NCBI GenBank assembly: GCA_965243165.1
Contig: OZ251535.1
Span: 186,001 to 250,000 of the forward strand
Source: CATQHD01 sp965243165
GTDB taxonomy: Bacteria; Actinomycetota; Acidimicrobiia; Spongiisociales; Spongiisociaceae
DNA: 64,000 nucleotides
Direction: 5' to 3'
Each line of letters opens with the position of its first letter. The stretch's first letter is position 1. Positions 53,131 through 62,960 of the stretch are shown here, piece after piece. The translations under genes were made by a program, and so were the position numbers. The notes under the pieces were generated by a model. The model was not told the origin of the DNA, ran no database searches, and saw only the letters and a program-made list of their open reading frames with translations.

Positions 53131-55747
53131 TATCAATCCTCCAGAGGTTCTTCTTGTCCGTTTGGCTACAGTTGGCCGAACTATAAATGATCTCACCATT
53201 GCCTTGTCCGGAAACCTTCCAACACTTAGTTGAGCTGTTGATGTGATATTCATCGCGGCCTCCGTCACCACTGATCTGGAATCGCTGTGATGCCAATGTT
53301 TTCCTGCAATTTGATAATTGGTACTGTCCAGCCACGGTACTAGTGAGGCATTTTCCTGAAAGAGCAGAACTAGCAGGTTTTATCTGAAAATATCCGCTCA
53401 AATAAGTATATTCACCGGCTTCAGGATCAGGAGCCGGATCTAAGTAAAACTGATTGTTAGAAGTGGTGCCACTACAACTTTGCTGTTGCAACTGATCATA
53501 TGTGACTATGTGATGATTTCTCCTTGTAGTAATCCTGACAATAGTTGCACATTTATGAGTTCCCTGATTATGCAATTTTACTTTACCAGATACAACAGGG
53601 TCATCTCCACGAGGCACTACAAATCCGTCATTAGTAACCGCTCTGATTGCTCCAATACGTACAGATCTACATGCTGATCTCAAATAAAGTGCTCGCCCAC
53701 TACAATGGGCTTCCATCAACTTGTTGAACTCATTGTCACAGCTTGGATCTGTTACTGTTCCACTGAACCCAGCTCGGATCATATCATAACAATAATCATG
53801 GGCCTTACAGGGTACTTGAAAATCAAAACTTACAAGTGTATCTGGTAACAATGTACATTCTCCGTCTTGTCTAACTATTACCTTGCCATACACATCATAA
53901 ACATTTTTTTCGTAACCCCATACTGGACCTGTATATCTCTGGTATTCCTTGTCTGATAGTCTAGCCTTTACACCAGCTTTGAACATACCCGACGGAGGAC
54001 AATTACCGGGATCATTGCTGTCCATATCAAGATAAAAATTAGCATTCTCATCTGCCGAGTACTCTGTACAAACAATCGGTCCATACATTACATTATCAAA
54101 ATCAAGCTTTGTTGTTCTCCCGCTTCGTACTACAGTAAATGTCTGTTCAGGTGAAGAATAATTAGAATCATACTCAACAGAAACCGTCAACTTATTACGA
54201 ACCCGACGACGTGTACTAGATATGCTATAAGTACTGTTCTCCTTTACAGTTGAAAATGAGGTTTGTATAGAGCCACTCTGTATCAAAGACCATTTATACC
54301 TAACGAATACCCGACCAGGAGGAAGAGGCTCATCCACATTACAAGTAACGGTAAAAGATCGCTTAGTACAAATAGGCGGAATGCCAACCTCCACAGGTGG
54401 GCCACTTGTTCCAGGGGATGTCGTAGTGGCACTGACAACCGTAGTAGCAGGTGCGGCCGCAGTTGTAGTAGTAGCGGCTGCAGTTGTGGAGGTGGTAGCA
54501 GACGCTGCAACGGTAGTAGTGGGAGCAACCGTGGTTGTAGTCGCAACAGTAGTTGTGGTGGTTGTGGTCACAGCCGTAGTTGTGGGAGCAACAGTAGTCG
54601 TCGTTGTAGGCGCGGCTGTCGTCGTAGTCAAGATCAAGATGTAATAACAGGTTTCACGGACCCGGCGGCTGTAACGGTACCCCGACGGAGACGACGGACA
54701 CGGATCATAGATCGTTCTAGAAGAAGCCGTGCGGGTTGTAGTCTGCGTCTTCGAGTAGTAGCAAGTAGAACCACTCCGGCGGCTGTAACGAGATCCAGAC
54801 GGGGCAGACGGACACGAATACAGAATAGTAATAGGCGAACTGAGGGTCGTGGACAACGTCCTCGAATAATAACACCGGCTGCCGCTCCGGCGATTATACC
54901 GGTAACCAGACGGAGACGACGGACACGAAGATGTAGTACTAACCGAAGAAGTACGCGTTGTGGTCAAGGTCCTTGAATAGTAACACCGGCTGCCGCTCCG
55001 ATAACTGTAACGGTATCTCAATGGGGCAGTAGGACAAGAATAACGGCGGGTAATCCAATTGTAACTAGCAGAACGCGTTGTGTAAGCAGTCTTGCTGTAA
55101 TAACAAGTCCGACCGCTCCGGCGGCTGTAACGATACCCAGAAGGAGAAGCAGGACACAAACCATACCTCGTCCTGCTCACAGCCGAACGAACCGTCGAAA
55201 CCGTCTTCGAATAATAACAAGTCCGTCCGCTCCGGCGGCTGTAAGAATACCCAGAAGGAGAAGCAGGACACGAACCATACCTCGTCCTGCTCACAGCCGA
55301 ACGAACCGTCGAAACCGTCTTCGAATAATAACAAGTCTGACCGCTCCGGCGGCTGTAAGAATACCCAGAAGGAGAAGCAGGACACGAACCCAGCCTCGTC
55401 AAACTCGTAGCCGAACGCGTCACAGTAACCGTCTTCGAATAATAACACCGGCTGCCGCTCCGGCGGCTATACCGGTAACCCGACGGAGACGACGGACACG
55501 AATACTCGACCCGGCTCCCAGAAGTGCGGGACACCTCAGACGAACCCGACCCACCGCTGACCGCAGCAACCGCCCTCCCCGACTCACCCCCGCCCCCTCC
55601 CCGCGACTGCCCAGGACCAAACCCCGACGGCACCGCCTGCAACACCAACAACACCGCAACCAACACAACCCAGCGCCAACCCCGCCCGAAGTCAAAGGAC
55701 CCCTTCAGGTCCTTCAACACCCAGATCACAACGTCTCTTCTCCTCAT
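53120..55747 (-). CDS. Secreted multidomain phospholipase A2-like protein with ricin-B-like C-terminus
   Basis: The 875-residue product has an N-terminal membrane/signal segment (WVVLVAVLLVLQAV, about 25-40), a Gly/Ser linker, eight Cys-paired repeats (about 84-370; CPxSPSG...CYYSKT), a Thr-rich linker (370-435), a beta-rich segment (440-545), then a domain with VPCKAHDYCYD near residue 649 and two later Cys. C..HD.CY is the catalytic His-Asp motif of prokaryotic/secreted phospholipase A2. Residues about 705-875 (SGKCLTSTVAGQYQLSNC, SSTKCWKVSGQG) resemble a ricin-B lectin. Start ATG 55747 fits a leaderless promoter; the frame continues upstream into tRNA-Ala but that is not credible. It heads the lipoprotein operon and is low in GC. 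Confidence 0.8.
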   Translation of the reverse strand: MRRRDVVIWVLKDLKGSFDFGRGWRWVVLVAVLLVLQAVPSGFGPGQSRGGGGGESGRAVAAVSGGSGSSEVSRTSGSRVEYSCPSSPSGYRYSRRSGSRCYYSKTVTVTRSATSLTRLGSCPASPSGYSYSRRSGQTCYYSKTVSTVRSAVSRTRYGSCPASPSGYSYSRRSGRTCYYSKTVSTVRSAVSRTRYGLCPASPSGYRYSRRSGRTCYYSKTAYTTRSASYNWITRRYSCPTAPLRYRYSYRSGSRCYYSRTLTTTRTSSVSTTSSCPSSPSGYRYNRRSGSRCYYSRTLSTTLSSPITILYSCPSAPSGSRYSRRSGSTCYYSKTQTTTRTASSRTIYDPCPSSPSGYRYSRRVRETCYYILILTTTTAAPTTTTTVAPTTTAVTTTTTTTVATTTTVAPTTTVAASATTSTTAAATTTTAAAPATTVVSATTTSPGTSGPPVEVGIPPICTKRSFTVTCNVDEPLPPGRVFVRYKWSLIQSGSIQTSFSTVKENSTYSISSTRRRVRNKLTVSVEYDSNYSSPEQTFTVVRSGRTTKLDFDNVMYGPIVCTEYSADENANFYLDMDSNDPGNCPPSGMFKAGVKARLSDKEYQRYTGPVWGYEKNVYDVYGKVIVRQDGECTLLPDTLVSFDFQVPCKAHDYCYDMIRAGFSGTVTDPSCDNEFNKLMEAHCSGRALYLRSACRSVRIGAIRAVTNDGFVVPRGDDPVVSGKVKLHNQGTHKCATIVRITTRRNHHIVTYDQLQQQSCSGTTSNNQFYLDPAPDPEAGEYTYLSGYFQIKPASSALSGKCLTSTVAGQYQLSNCRKTLASQRFQISGDGGRDEYHINSSTKCWKVSGQGNGEIIYSSANCSQTDKKNLWRIDNAG
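54640..55500. repeat. Eight tandem repeats (about 115-120 bp) encoding Cys-paired modules
   Basis: Each unit encodes CP[SA]SPSG, Y.YSRRSG and CYYS[KR]T with two cysteines about 16 residues apart. Units 2, 3 and 4 (roughly 55140-55420) are almost identical at DNA level, showing recent duplication, whereas the outer units have diverged. The array likely varies in copy number between strains. Confidence 0.85.
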
Positions 55748-55762
55748 ATGAAGACTATAGCA
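55747..55762 (-). promoter_or_regulatory. Leaderless extended -10 promoter of the PLA2 operon
   Basis: On the minus strand TTGCTATAGT ends six bases before the ATG at 55747: -10 TATAGT at 55759-55754, with TG in the extended position. Initiation would fall on or next to the A of the start codon, giving a leaderless message. That fits the absence of a Shine-Dalgarno. The -35 is weak. Confidence 0.5.
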
Positions 55763-55923
55763 ACCGTCCGAAGCCATGGGAGCAACCAATCGCGGCGGCT
55801 GAGCCGGGCGGGGCGGCGATGGACAGCGCCCGCCCGCCCATCGCCTGTCGGCCTGCAGAGATTCATTCGGGGAGTCGAACGCCGGGCCGCAGAGACGGCG
55901 CGGGGTGCGTAGAATGATCTGAG

Positions 55924-55997
55924 GGGGGTGTAGCTCAGCCTGGCAGAGCATCTGGTTTGCAACCAGAAGGCCGTCGGTTCGAATCCGATCACCTCCA
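55924..55997 (+). tRNA. tRNA-Ala(TGC)
   Basis: A 74-base cloverleaf can be folded: acceptor GGGGGTG with CACCTCC, D-stem GCTC/GAGC, anticodon stem TCTGG/CCAGA with loop TTTGCAA, T-arm around TTCGAAT. Position 33 is T, so the anticodon is TGC (alanine). The G3-T70 acceptor pair, the alanine identity element, is present, with discriminator A. CCA is not encoded. It lies between the low-GC island and a thiolase gene. Confidence 0.95.
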
Positions 55998-56025
55998 CGG
56001 TAACCGCCGACGAGGAAGGCCGGCC

Positions 56026-57201
56026 GTGTCCAGAGCAGTGATCGTCGACGCCGTGCGCACTCCGGCGGGGAAGCGGGGCGGGCAGCTGGACGGATACCAC
56101 CCCGTCGACCTCGCGGCCCTCACGCTGCGGGCGCTGGTGGACCGCAGCGGCCTCGACCCGGGCCTGATCGAAGACGTGATCATGGGGTGCGTGACCCAGA
56201 CCGGGGAGCAGGGGGTCAACGTGGGGCGCAACGCGGCGCTGGCGGCCGGTTTCCCCGAGAGCGTCGTGGGGGTAACCATCGACCGCCAGTGCGGATCGAG
56301 CCAGCAGGCCGCCCACTTCGCCGCGCAGGGGGTGATGGCGGGGGTCTACGACGTTGCGGCGGCGGCCGGCGTCGAGTCCATGACCAGGGTGCCGATGGGG
56401 GCAACCTCCTATCAGGGGCCGGGCAAGCCCTTCGGCCCCCGGATGGCGGAGCGCTACGCCCACAGCCTGGTGCCCCAAGGCCTGTCGGCGGAGATGCTGG
56501 CCGAGAAGTGGAACCTGTCCCGCCAAGACCTCGACCTCATCTCCTACCGCTCGCACATGCGGGCGGCGCGGGCCTCCCAGGCAGGGCTGTTCGAGCGGGA
56601 GATCGCGCCCGTCGAGACCGGCGCCAACGGCGGGGCGGAGATGATGACCGCCGATGAAGGCATCCGGGCGGACACCACTCTCGAAGCCTTGGCCGGCCTC
56701 CGTCCGGTCTTCAAGCCCGACGGGGTGGTCACCGCCGGGAACTCATCGCAGATCTCGGACGGGGCGGCGGCGGTGCTGATCATGTCGGAGGCCATGGCGG
56801 AGGAGCTGGACTTGGCCCCCAAAGCGTTCTTCCGGCAGATGGCGCTGGCGGGGGTGGATCCGGTGACCATGCTGACCGGTCCGATCCCGGCCACCGCCAA
56901 GGTGCTGGAAAAAGCCGGCCTGACCCTCGACGACATCGACCTGTTCGAGGTGAACGAGGCCTTCGCCTCCGTGATAGGGGCCTGGTTGGCCGAGCACGGG
57001 GGAAGCGACCCCGACGCCCTCTGGGAGCGGACCAACGTCAACGGCGGAGCCATCGCCCTGGGGCATCCGCTGGGGGCCACCGGCGCCAAGCTGACCGCCG
57101 CCCTCGTGCACGAGATGGAACGCCGCGGCGCCCGCTATGGACTGCAGACCATGTGCGAGGGCGGGGGTATGGCCAACGCCATGATCCTCGAAAGATACTG
57201 A
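56026..57201 (+). CDS. Acetyl-CoA acetyltransferase (thiolase)
   Basis: The 391-residue product is a thiolase: nucleophile Cys in TIDRQCGSSQQAAHFAAQG, NVNGGAIALGHPLGATGAK with the active-site His, and the second Cys in CEGGGMANAMI. It either condenses two acetyl-CoA or cleaves 3-ketoacyl-CoA. The start is GTG at 56026, preceded by GAGGAAGG; the frame continues upstream through the tRNA and cannot be coding there. Single-gene unit. Confidence 0.95.
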   Translation: MSRAVIVDAVRTPAGKRGGQLDGYHPVDLAALTLRALVDRSGLDPGLIEDVIMGCVTQTGEQGVNVGRNAALAAGFPESVVGVTIDRQCGSSQQAAHFAAQGVMAGVYDVAAAAGVESMTRVPMGATSYQGPGKPFGPRMAERYAHSLVPQGLSAEMLAEKWNLSRQDLDLISYRSHMRAARASQAGLFEREIAPVETGANGGAEMMTADEGIRADTTLEALAGLRPVFKPDGVVTAGNSSQISDGAAAVLIMSEAMAEELDLAPKAFFRQMALAGVDPVTMLTGPIPATAKVLEKAGLTLDDIDLFEVNEAFASVIGAWLAEHGGSDPDALWERTNVNGGAIALGHPLGATGAKLTAALVHEMERRGARYGLQTMCEGGGMANAMILERY

Positions 57202-57263
57202 CCGGCGGGGCTGCATCACCCCCCAGGGCGGGCGCTGCACCGCCGGCGGAAGGAGCGAAGGTC

Positions 57264-57497
57264 ATGAGGGTCTCTACCTACTCCGAGCTGCGCTCGGTCT
57301 ACAAGCCGCCCGCCCCCCGGGCGGCCCAAAAAGTGCTGGACCACCTGGACGCCCATTTCCGCCGCTTCATCGCCTTCTCGTCCCTATGCATTCTCAGCTC
57401 CGCCGACGCGGAAGAGCGGGCCGACGCCCCGCCCCGGGGCGATCCTGCCGGTTGCGAACCGCGAATGCGTCTGACCGCAGCCTTTCCGGGGGCATGA
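57264..57497 (+). pseudogene. Truncated PPOX-type FMN-dependent flavoprotein
   Basis: The first 60 residues (VSTYSELRSVYKPPAPRAAQ, HLDAHFRRFIAFSS, RADAPPRGDPAG) match the N-terminus of pyridoxamine-phosphate-oxidase-fold flavoproteins, which normally continue for about 200 residues with a FVRVLDDRTL-like block. Here the frame ends after 77 residues, and no remaining part of the domain is found downstream. AAGGAGCGAAGG before the ATG shows it was once a good gene. A 3' deletion is the likely cause. Confidence 0.6.
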
Positions 57498-57742
57498 CCT
57501 TCCTGAACGTGCTCATCGCGCTGGCGATCGGCGCCGCCATCTGGACCGCGTCGATGACGGTGCTGCGGGCGGTGGCCAACCCGCCGCCCGATCTGAACCC
57601 TGACGACGCGGTCGAAACCCGCCGCCGCTTCAGGTGCAGTCTGTGCGGCGCCCAGGTGACCATGACCGTTGCCAACCCGGCCGAGCCGAACGCCCCGCGC
57701 CACTGCCGGGAGGAAATGGACGAGGTTCCGGCGGTCGATTGA
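57494..57742 (+). CDS. Small membrane protein with cysteine knuckle
   Basis: The 82-residue product has one N-terminal membrane segment (FLNVLIALAIGAAIWTASM) and a C-terminal RRFRCSLCGAQVTMTV with CREEMDE, giving three to four possible metal ligands. Short proteins of this shape are common hypotheticals in Actinobacteria; no function is assigned. The ATG overlaps the end of the truncated flavoprotein frame by four bases. Confidence 0.6.
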   Translation: MTFLNVLIALAIGAAIWTASMTVLRAVANPPPDLNPDDAVETRRRFRCSLCGAQVTMTVANPAEPNAPRHCREEMDEVPAVD

Positions 57743-57786
57743 CGCCTCGGCTGGATTTCCCACAGGATGTGGAAAAACCGGTGGAA

Positions 57787-57804
57787 AGTTACAAGGGTGT
57801 AACT
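57787..57804. terminator. Palindromic hairpin between convergent genes
   Basis: AGTTACA-AGGG-TGTAACT is a perfect 7-bp stem with a four-base loop, lying between the stops of the cysteine-knuckle gene (57742) and crgA (57853). On the minus strand it is followed by a T-rich run (TTTCCACCGGTTTTT), consistent with a terminator for crgA. A second imperfect dyad, TTTCCCACA/TGTGGAAA, lies at 57756-57775. A DNA-binding site is the alternative. Confidence 0.4.
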
Positions 57805-57852
57805 CTTCGACCCGATTCTTCGTTTCCCTGCGGAACGGGCCGCCCCTTCCGG

Positions 57853-58098
57853 TCAGTGATAGTTGGTGGTCATCAGGAAGCCGACTGCCATGGCGCCCAG
57901 CCCGCCCATGAGCAACCACGGGCTGGCGTCGAACATGTACCGGGTCACCACCAGCACCACGCCCGCCCCCATGAGGCCGAACATGACGGCCTTGTAGAGG
58001 GTGGAGGATTCCTTGGTGCGCTTCCCCCCTGATTTGCTCTTGGGGGGGGTGGGGCGGCGCACGGTCTTGGACTTGCGGCGTCCTTTGGATTCTGGCAT
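57853..58098 (-). CDS. crgA: Cell division protein CrgA
   Basis: The 81-residue product has a basic N-terminus (RRKSKTVRRPTPPKSKSGGK) and two membrane segments (AVMFGLMGAGVVLVV and LMGGLGAMAVGFLM) ending TTNYH, the CrgA layout. In Mycobacterium and Streptomyces CrgA is a divisome membrane protein that recruits peptidoglycan synthases. Its position next to trpG and near pknB and pbpA matches the standard actinobacterial order and supports the assignment. Confidence 0.85.
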   Translation of the reverse strand: MPESKGRRKSKTVRRPTPPKSKSGGKRTKESSTLYKAVMFGLMGAGVVLVVTRYMFDASPWLLMGGLGAMAVGFLMTTNYH

Positions 58099-58241
58099 GG
58101 GACAGAGGCTACCCGTTTTCGCGGCCGCGTACCAACGGCAGCGGCGCAGGCGGAATCGGACCGCTTTTGGAGGGCGCCGGGGGCCCGCCGGAAGCGGGCA
58201 GCGGAGGAACGGCCCTTCCCCCGTTGTATCCTGACCGGATC

Positions 58242-58817
58242 ATGCGGGTGCTGGTGCTCGACAACTACGACAGCTTCACCTTCAACCTGGTGCAGTACCT
58301 GGGCGAGCTGGGGGCGGATCCGATCGTGGTGCGCAACGACGAGCTGGACGCAACGGGGGCGGCCGAGCTGGAACCGGAGCGGCTGGTGATCTCGCCCGGC
58401 CCCGGCCGCCCCGAGGGCGCCGGATATTCCATGGCCTACATCGAGGAGTTCGCCGGCAAGACGCCCATCCTGGGGGTGTGTTTGGGGCACCAGGCCATAG
58501 CGGCGGTCTACGGAGGAAGGATCGACCGGGCCCCCGCCGTCATGCACGGCAAGACCTCGTCGATCCGCCATGACGAAGAAGGGGTGTTCGCCGGGCTCGG
58601 CAACCCCTTCGTCGCCACCCGCTACCACTCGCTGGCGGCGGTGGAGCTGCCGGCGGAGCTGGTCCCCTGCGCCTGGAGCGAGGACGGGGTGGTGCAGGGG
58701 CTGCGCCACCGGGAGCTCGACGTCCACGGCGTCCAGTTCCACCCCGAGAGCATCCTGACCGCCGAGGGCAAGGCGCTGCTCGGGAACTTCCTGTCGGGCG
58801 GCGGGCAGCCGGAGTAG
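58242..58817 (+). CDS. trpG: Anthranilate/aminodeoxychorismate synthase glutamine amidotransferase
   Basis: The 191-residue class I amidotransferase supplies ammonia for tryptophan or folate synthesis. LDNYDSFTFNLVQYLGELG, SPGPGRPEGAG, the nucleophile Cys in GVCLGHQAIA, and the catalytic His-Glu in QFHPESIL are intact. Full-length for the family. The frame is open upstream, but ATG 58242 gives the family N-terminus MRVLVLDNYDSF. Its place between crgA and pknB is conserved in Actinobacteria. Confidence 0.95.
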   Translation: MRVLVLDNYDSFTFNLVQYLGELGADPIVVRNDELDATGAAELEPERLVISPGPGRPEGAGYSMAYIEEFAGKTPILGVCLGHQAIAAVYGGRIDRAPAVMHGKTSSIRHDEEGVFAGLGNPFVATRYHSLAAVELPAELVPCAWSEDGVVQGLRHRELDVHGVQFHPESILTAEGKALLGNFLSGGGQPE

Positions 58818-58876
58818 AGCACCCCCGGGAAACTGTCCGCAGACGGGCCGGCCCGGCTTCAGGCGGGCGGAGGGGG

Positions 58877-59745
58877 TCAGCCCGGCGGGTGGAGGCCGGT
58901 CGGATCGTGCTCGGCGTGGATCGACCGATCGTGGGAGTGGTGCGGGTCCGCCTCCCGGTGGTGCGGGTCGTCCAGAAACAGATGGCTTCCCTCCACGCTC
59001 AACAGCCCGGCCCCGTAGGCCTCGGCGAGGTTGGAGGCCGCCAGCACCTCCCCGGGGGGGCCGCCCGCCACCACCCGCCCCGCCAGCAGCACCACATAGT
59101 CGGCGTCCCAGGCTTCGGCGAGGTCATGGGTGGTGAGTATCACCGTGCACCCGCGGGCGTTTTCCTCTCGGACCGTATTCCGGATGGCCTGCACCGAAAC
59201 CATATCCAGTCCGGTGGCCGGCTCGTCCAGCAGCAGGATCTCGTGGTCCTGCACCAAGCCCTGCGCCAGCAGCACCCGGTGGAGCTCCCCGCCCGACAGC
59301 CGGGAGAGATGGCGGCGGGCTAGATGCGTGACGCCGGTCCGCTCCATCGCCTCGTCCACCAGCCGCCGGTCGCGGCGGGAGAGCGGGCGCAGAAAGCCTT
59401 TTCCGGCGTACCGGCCCATGGTCACCACTTCCCGCACGGTAACGGGGAGGGACTGGTTGATCTTGGTGTCCTGGAGCACATAGGAGCAGCAACAGGGCCG
59501 TCCGGACGCCCGGCCCAGGGTTATCCGGCCCGGAGCAGGGGACAGCAACCCGGCGATCCCGTTGAGCAGGGTCGACTTGCCGGCGCCGTTGGGCCCGATC
59601 AGGGCGGTCACCGCCCCGGCCGGGATGTCGAGGTTGGAACATTCCAGCACCGTCCGGGCGCCGTAGCGGAACACGGCGCCGGTGATCGAGACCGCCGGCC
59701 CGCCGGAGGCGGGGAGGGAGGCGGCGCAGTTGGAGCCGAAGGCGG

Positions 59746-59749
<4 letters not shown>
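58877..59749 (-). CDS. Metal-type (Zn/Mn) ABC transporter ATPase with His-rich tail
   Basis: The 290-residue product has Walker A IGPNGAGKST, Q-loop YVLQDTKINQSLP, signature RLSGGELHRV, Walker B ILLLDEPATGLD and TTHDLAEAWD. The segment order resembles ZnuC/MntB-type importers. The C-terminal 25 residues are His/Asp-rich (DPHHREADPHHSHD), suggesting metal binding. The GTG start overlaps the pknB stop by four bases, so it is in the pknB operon. No permease or binding protein lies nearby. Confidence 0.85.
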
Positions 59750-61926
<2,177 letters not shown>

Positions 61927-62960
61927 CTGTCAACCCTGATTGTTCATTTCGTTCATTTCATTTCCCGCGCGGGGCGGACCGCTGCCCGCGGCAGTTCATC
62001 AGCCCGTGCATCCCAAACCTCGAACCGACGGCGTTCACTCATTGGGTGTACCCTCACGTTCTGAATCAGACAGTTGTTTCACTGTTATCACCCCAGGTCA
62101 TAAGGGATGCGGGCGCTTATTTTATCCGCCCGCCCCCATTCTCGTGAATAATCAGGGCCAAGAGGACGAACAGACAGGGTTGACCAGGTTGTTTGGATGC
62201 GTTGGCCTCACGGCGGAACCCCGGCAGACAACCCGCTGACCAGCAACAACCTCTATCCCCCTCTGCCTGTCAGCTCGTCTCCTCGAACTGAAACCAACCG
62301 AGCAGCACATTCGCTTTTCGGGATTGAGGGTTGTGCAAATCCCTGTTCGAGCCGCCTGCGCAGGCTCTTCTCCAGCAAGCCCCGGTCCGCAAAGGCCAAG
62401 GTGCCCGGTTTGCCCCCCGCCTCCAACGAGACGGGCAGCCGAACAATTCGATTCAACCGAGCCGAGCGGCTGGACGAGGCGTGCGGCGGGAGGCTGTCAT
62501 CGAACACCGCTTCTGAGTCTGCCCTCCCTATATCTGGGCCCCTCTGGGTGGGGCCGGAGGATCGAAGCGGTCGAGCCCGCGAAATGTCTTCGAACATACG
62601 TACCCCTAGACGGAGGCCCCGAATTTTGGTATACCTATTGGGCTGAAGCACAAACACCGCCGCGAGTTCCGGAGAGGGCGGCGGTCAGAGACGGATCCCG
62701 TTCGGTCCGGCCCCTCGGGCCGGGGGCGGCCTCGTGCGGCCCGGCGGATTTTCGTTCAAGGAGGCGGCGGCGGGGGATGGGCCCGGGTTTGCCGGCGGTG
62801 GGGGCCGATTTTCGCGGACTTGAGGGGGCATTGGGTGGAATCGAACTCCAAGCCATGATTCACGAGGTTCATGTCAGGGCGACCTTGGAACTACTCATCT
62901 AGCGAGCTGTCTGCTGCTGGGCAACCGTCCGCGAACCGGTGCTGCGCGGCGGCCCCGGCG
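61927..62960. other. Long intergenic region upstream of pknB
   Basis: About 1 kb separates the pbpA-like stop from pknB, with no supported gene. It contains strong dyads: GCGGGCG/CGCCCGC (62109-62115, 62127-62133), GGCCCC/GGGGCC near 62537-62555, ACCGCCGC/GCGGCGGT near 62656-62684, and CCGGCCC-CTC-GGGCCGG (62707-62723). A promoter for pknB is expected near its 3' side. The tRNA-like TGGAATCGAACTCCA at 62836 does not fold into a cloverleaf. Pieces of lost genes (a pknA would be expected here) cannot be recognised. Confidence 0.5.

Noticed and set aside
53131..53271. 47-codon upstream extension of lipoprotein C
   Set aside because: It overlaps the end of the phospholipase-like gene and would bury the lipoprotein signal; ATG 53130 has GGAGG and gives the same N-terminus as the two paralogues.
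54263..54976. Cys/Ser/Arg-rich plus-strand frame of 237 codons
   Set aside because: It is antisense to the Thr linker and Cys repeats of the phospholipase-like gene and lacks a plausible start site.
55924..55997. Reading the tRNA as tRNA-Cys (anticodon GCA)
   Set aside because: The seven-base loop is TTTGCAA, so positions 34-36 are TGC; the G3-T70 pair also marks alanine.
55957..56025. Upstream extension of the thiolase frame
   Set aside because: It would start inside the tRNA; GTG 56026 has a ribosome site and gives the normal length.
62820..62900. tRNA-like TGGAATCGAACTCCA and a 15-codon MIHEVHVRATLELLI frame
   Set aside because: No acceptor, D or anticodon stems could be drawn around it, and the short frame has no ribosome site; it may be a fragment of something lost but cannot be supported.
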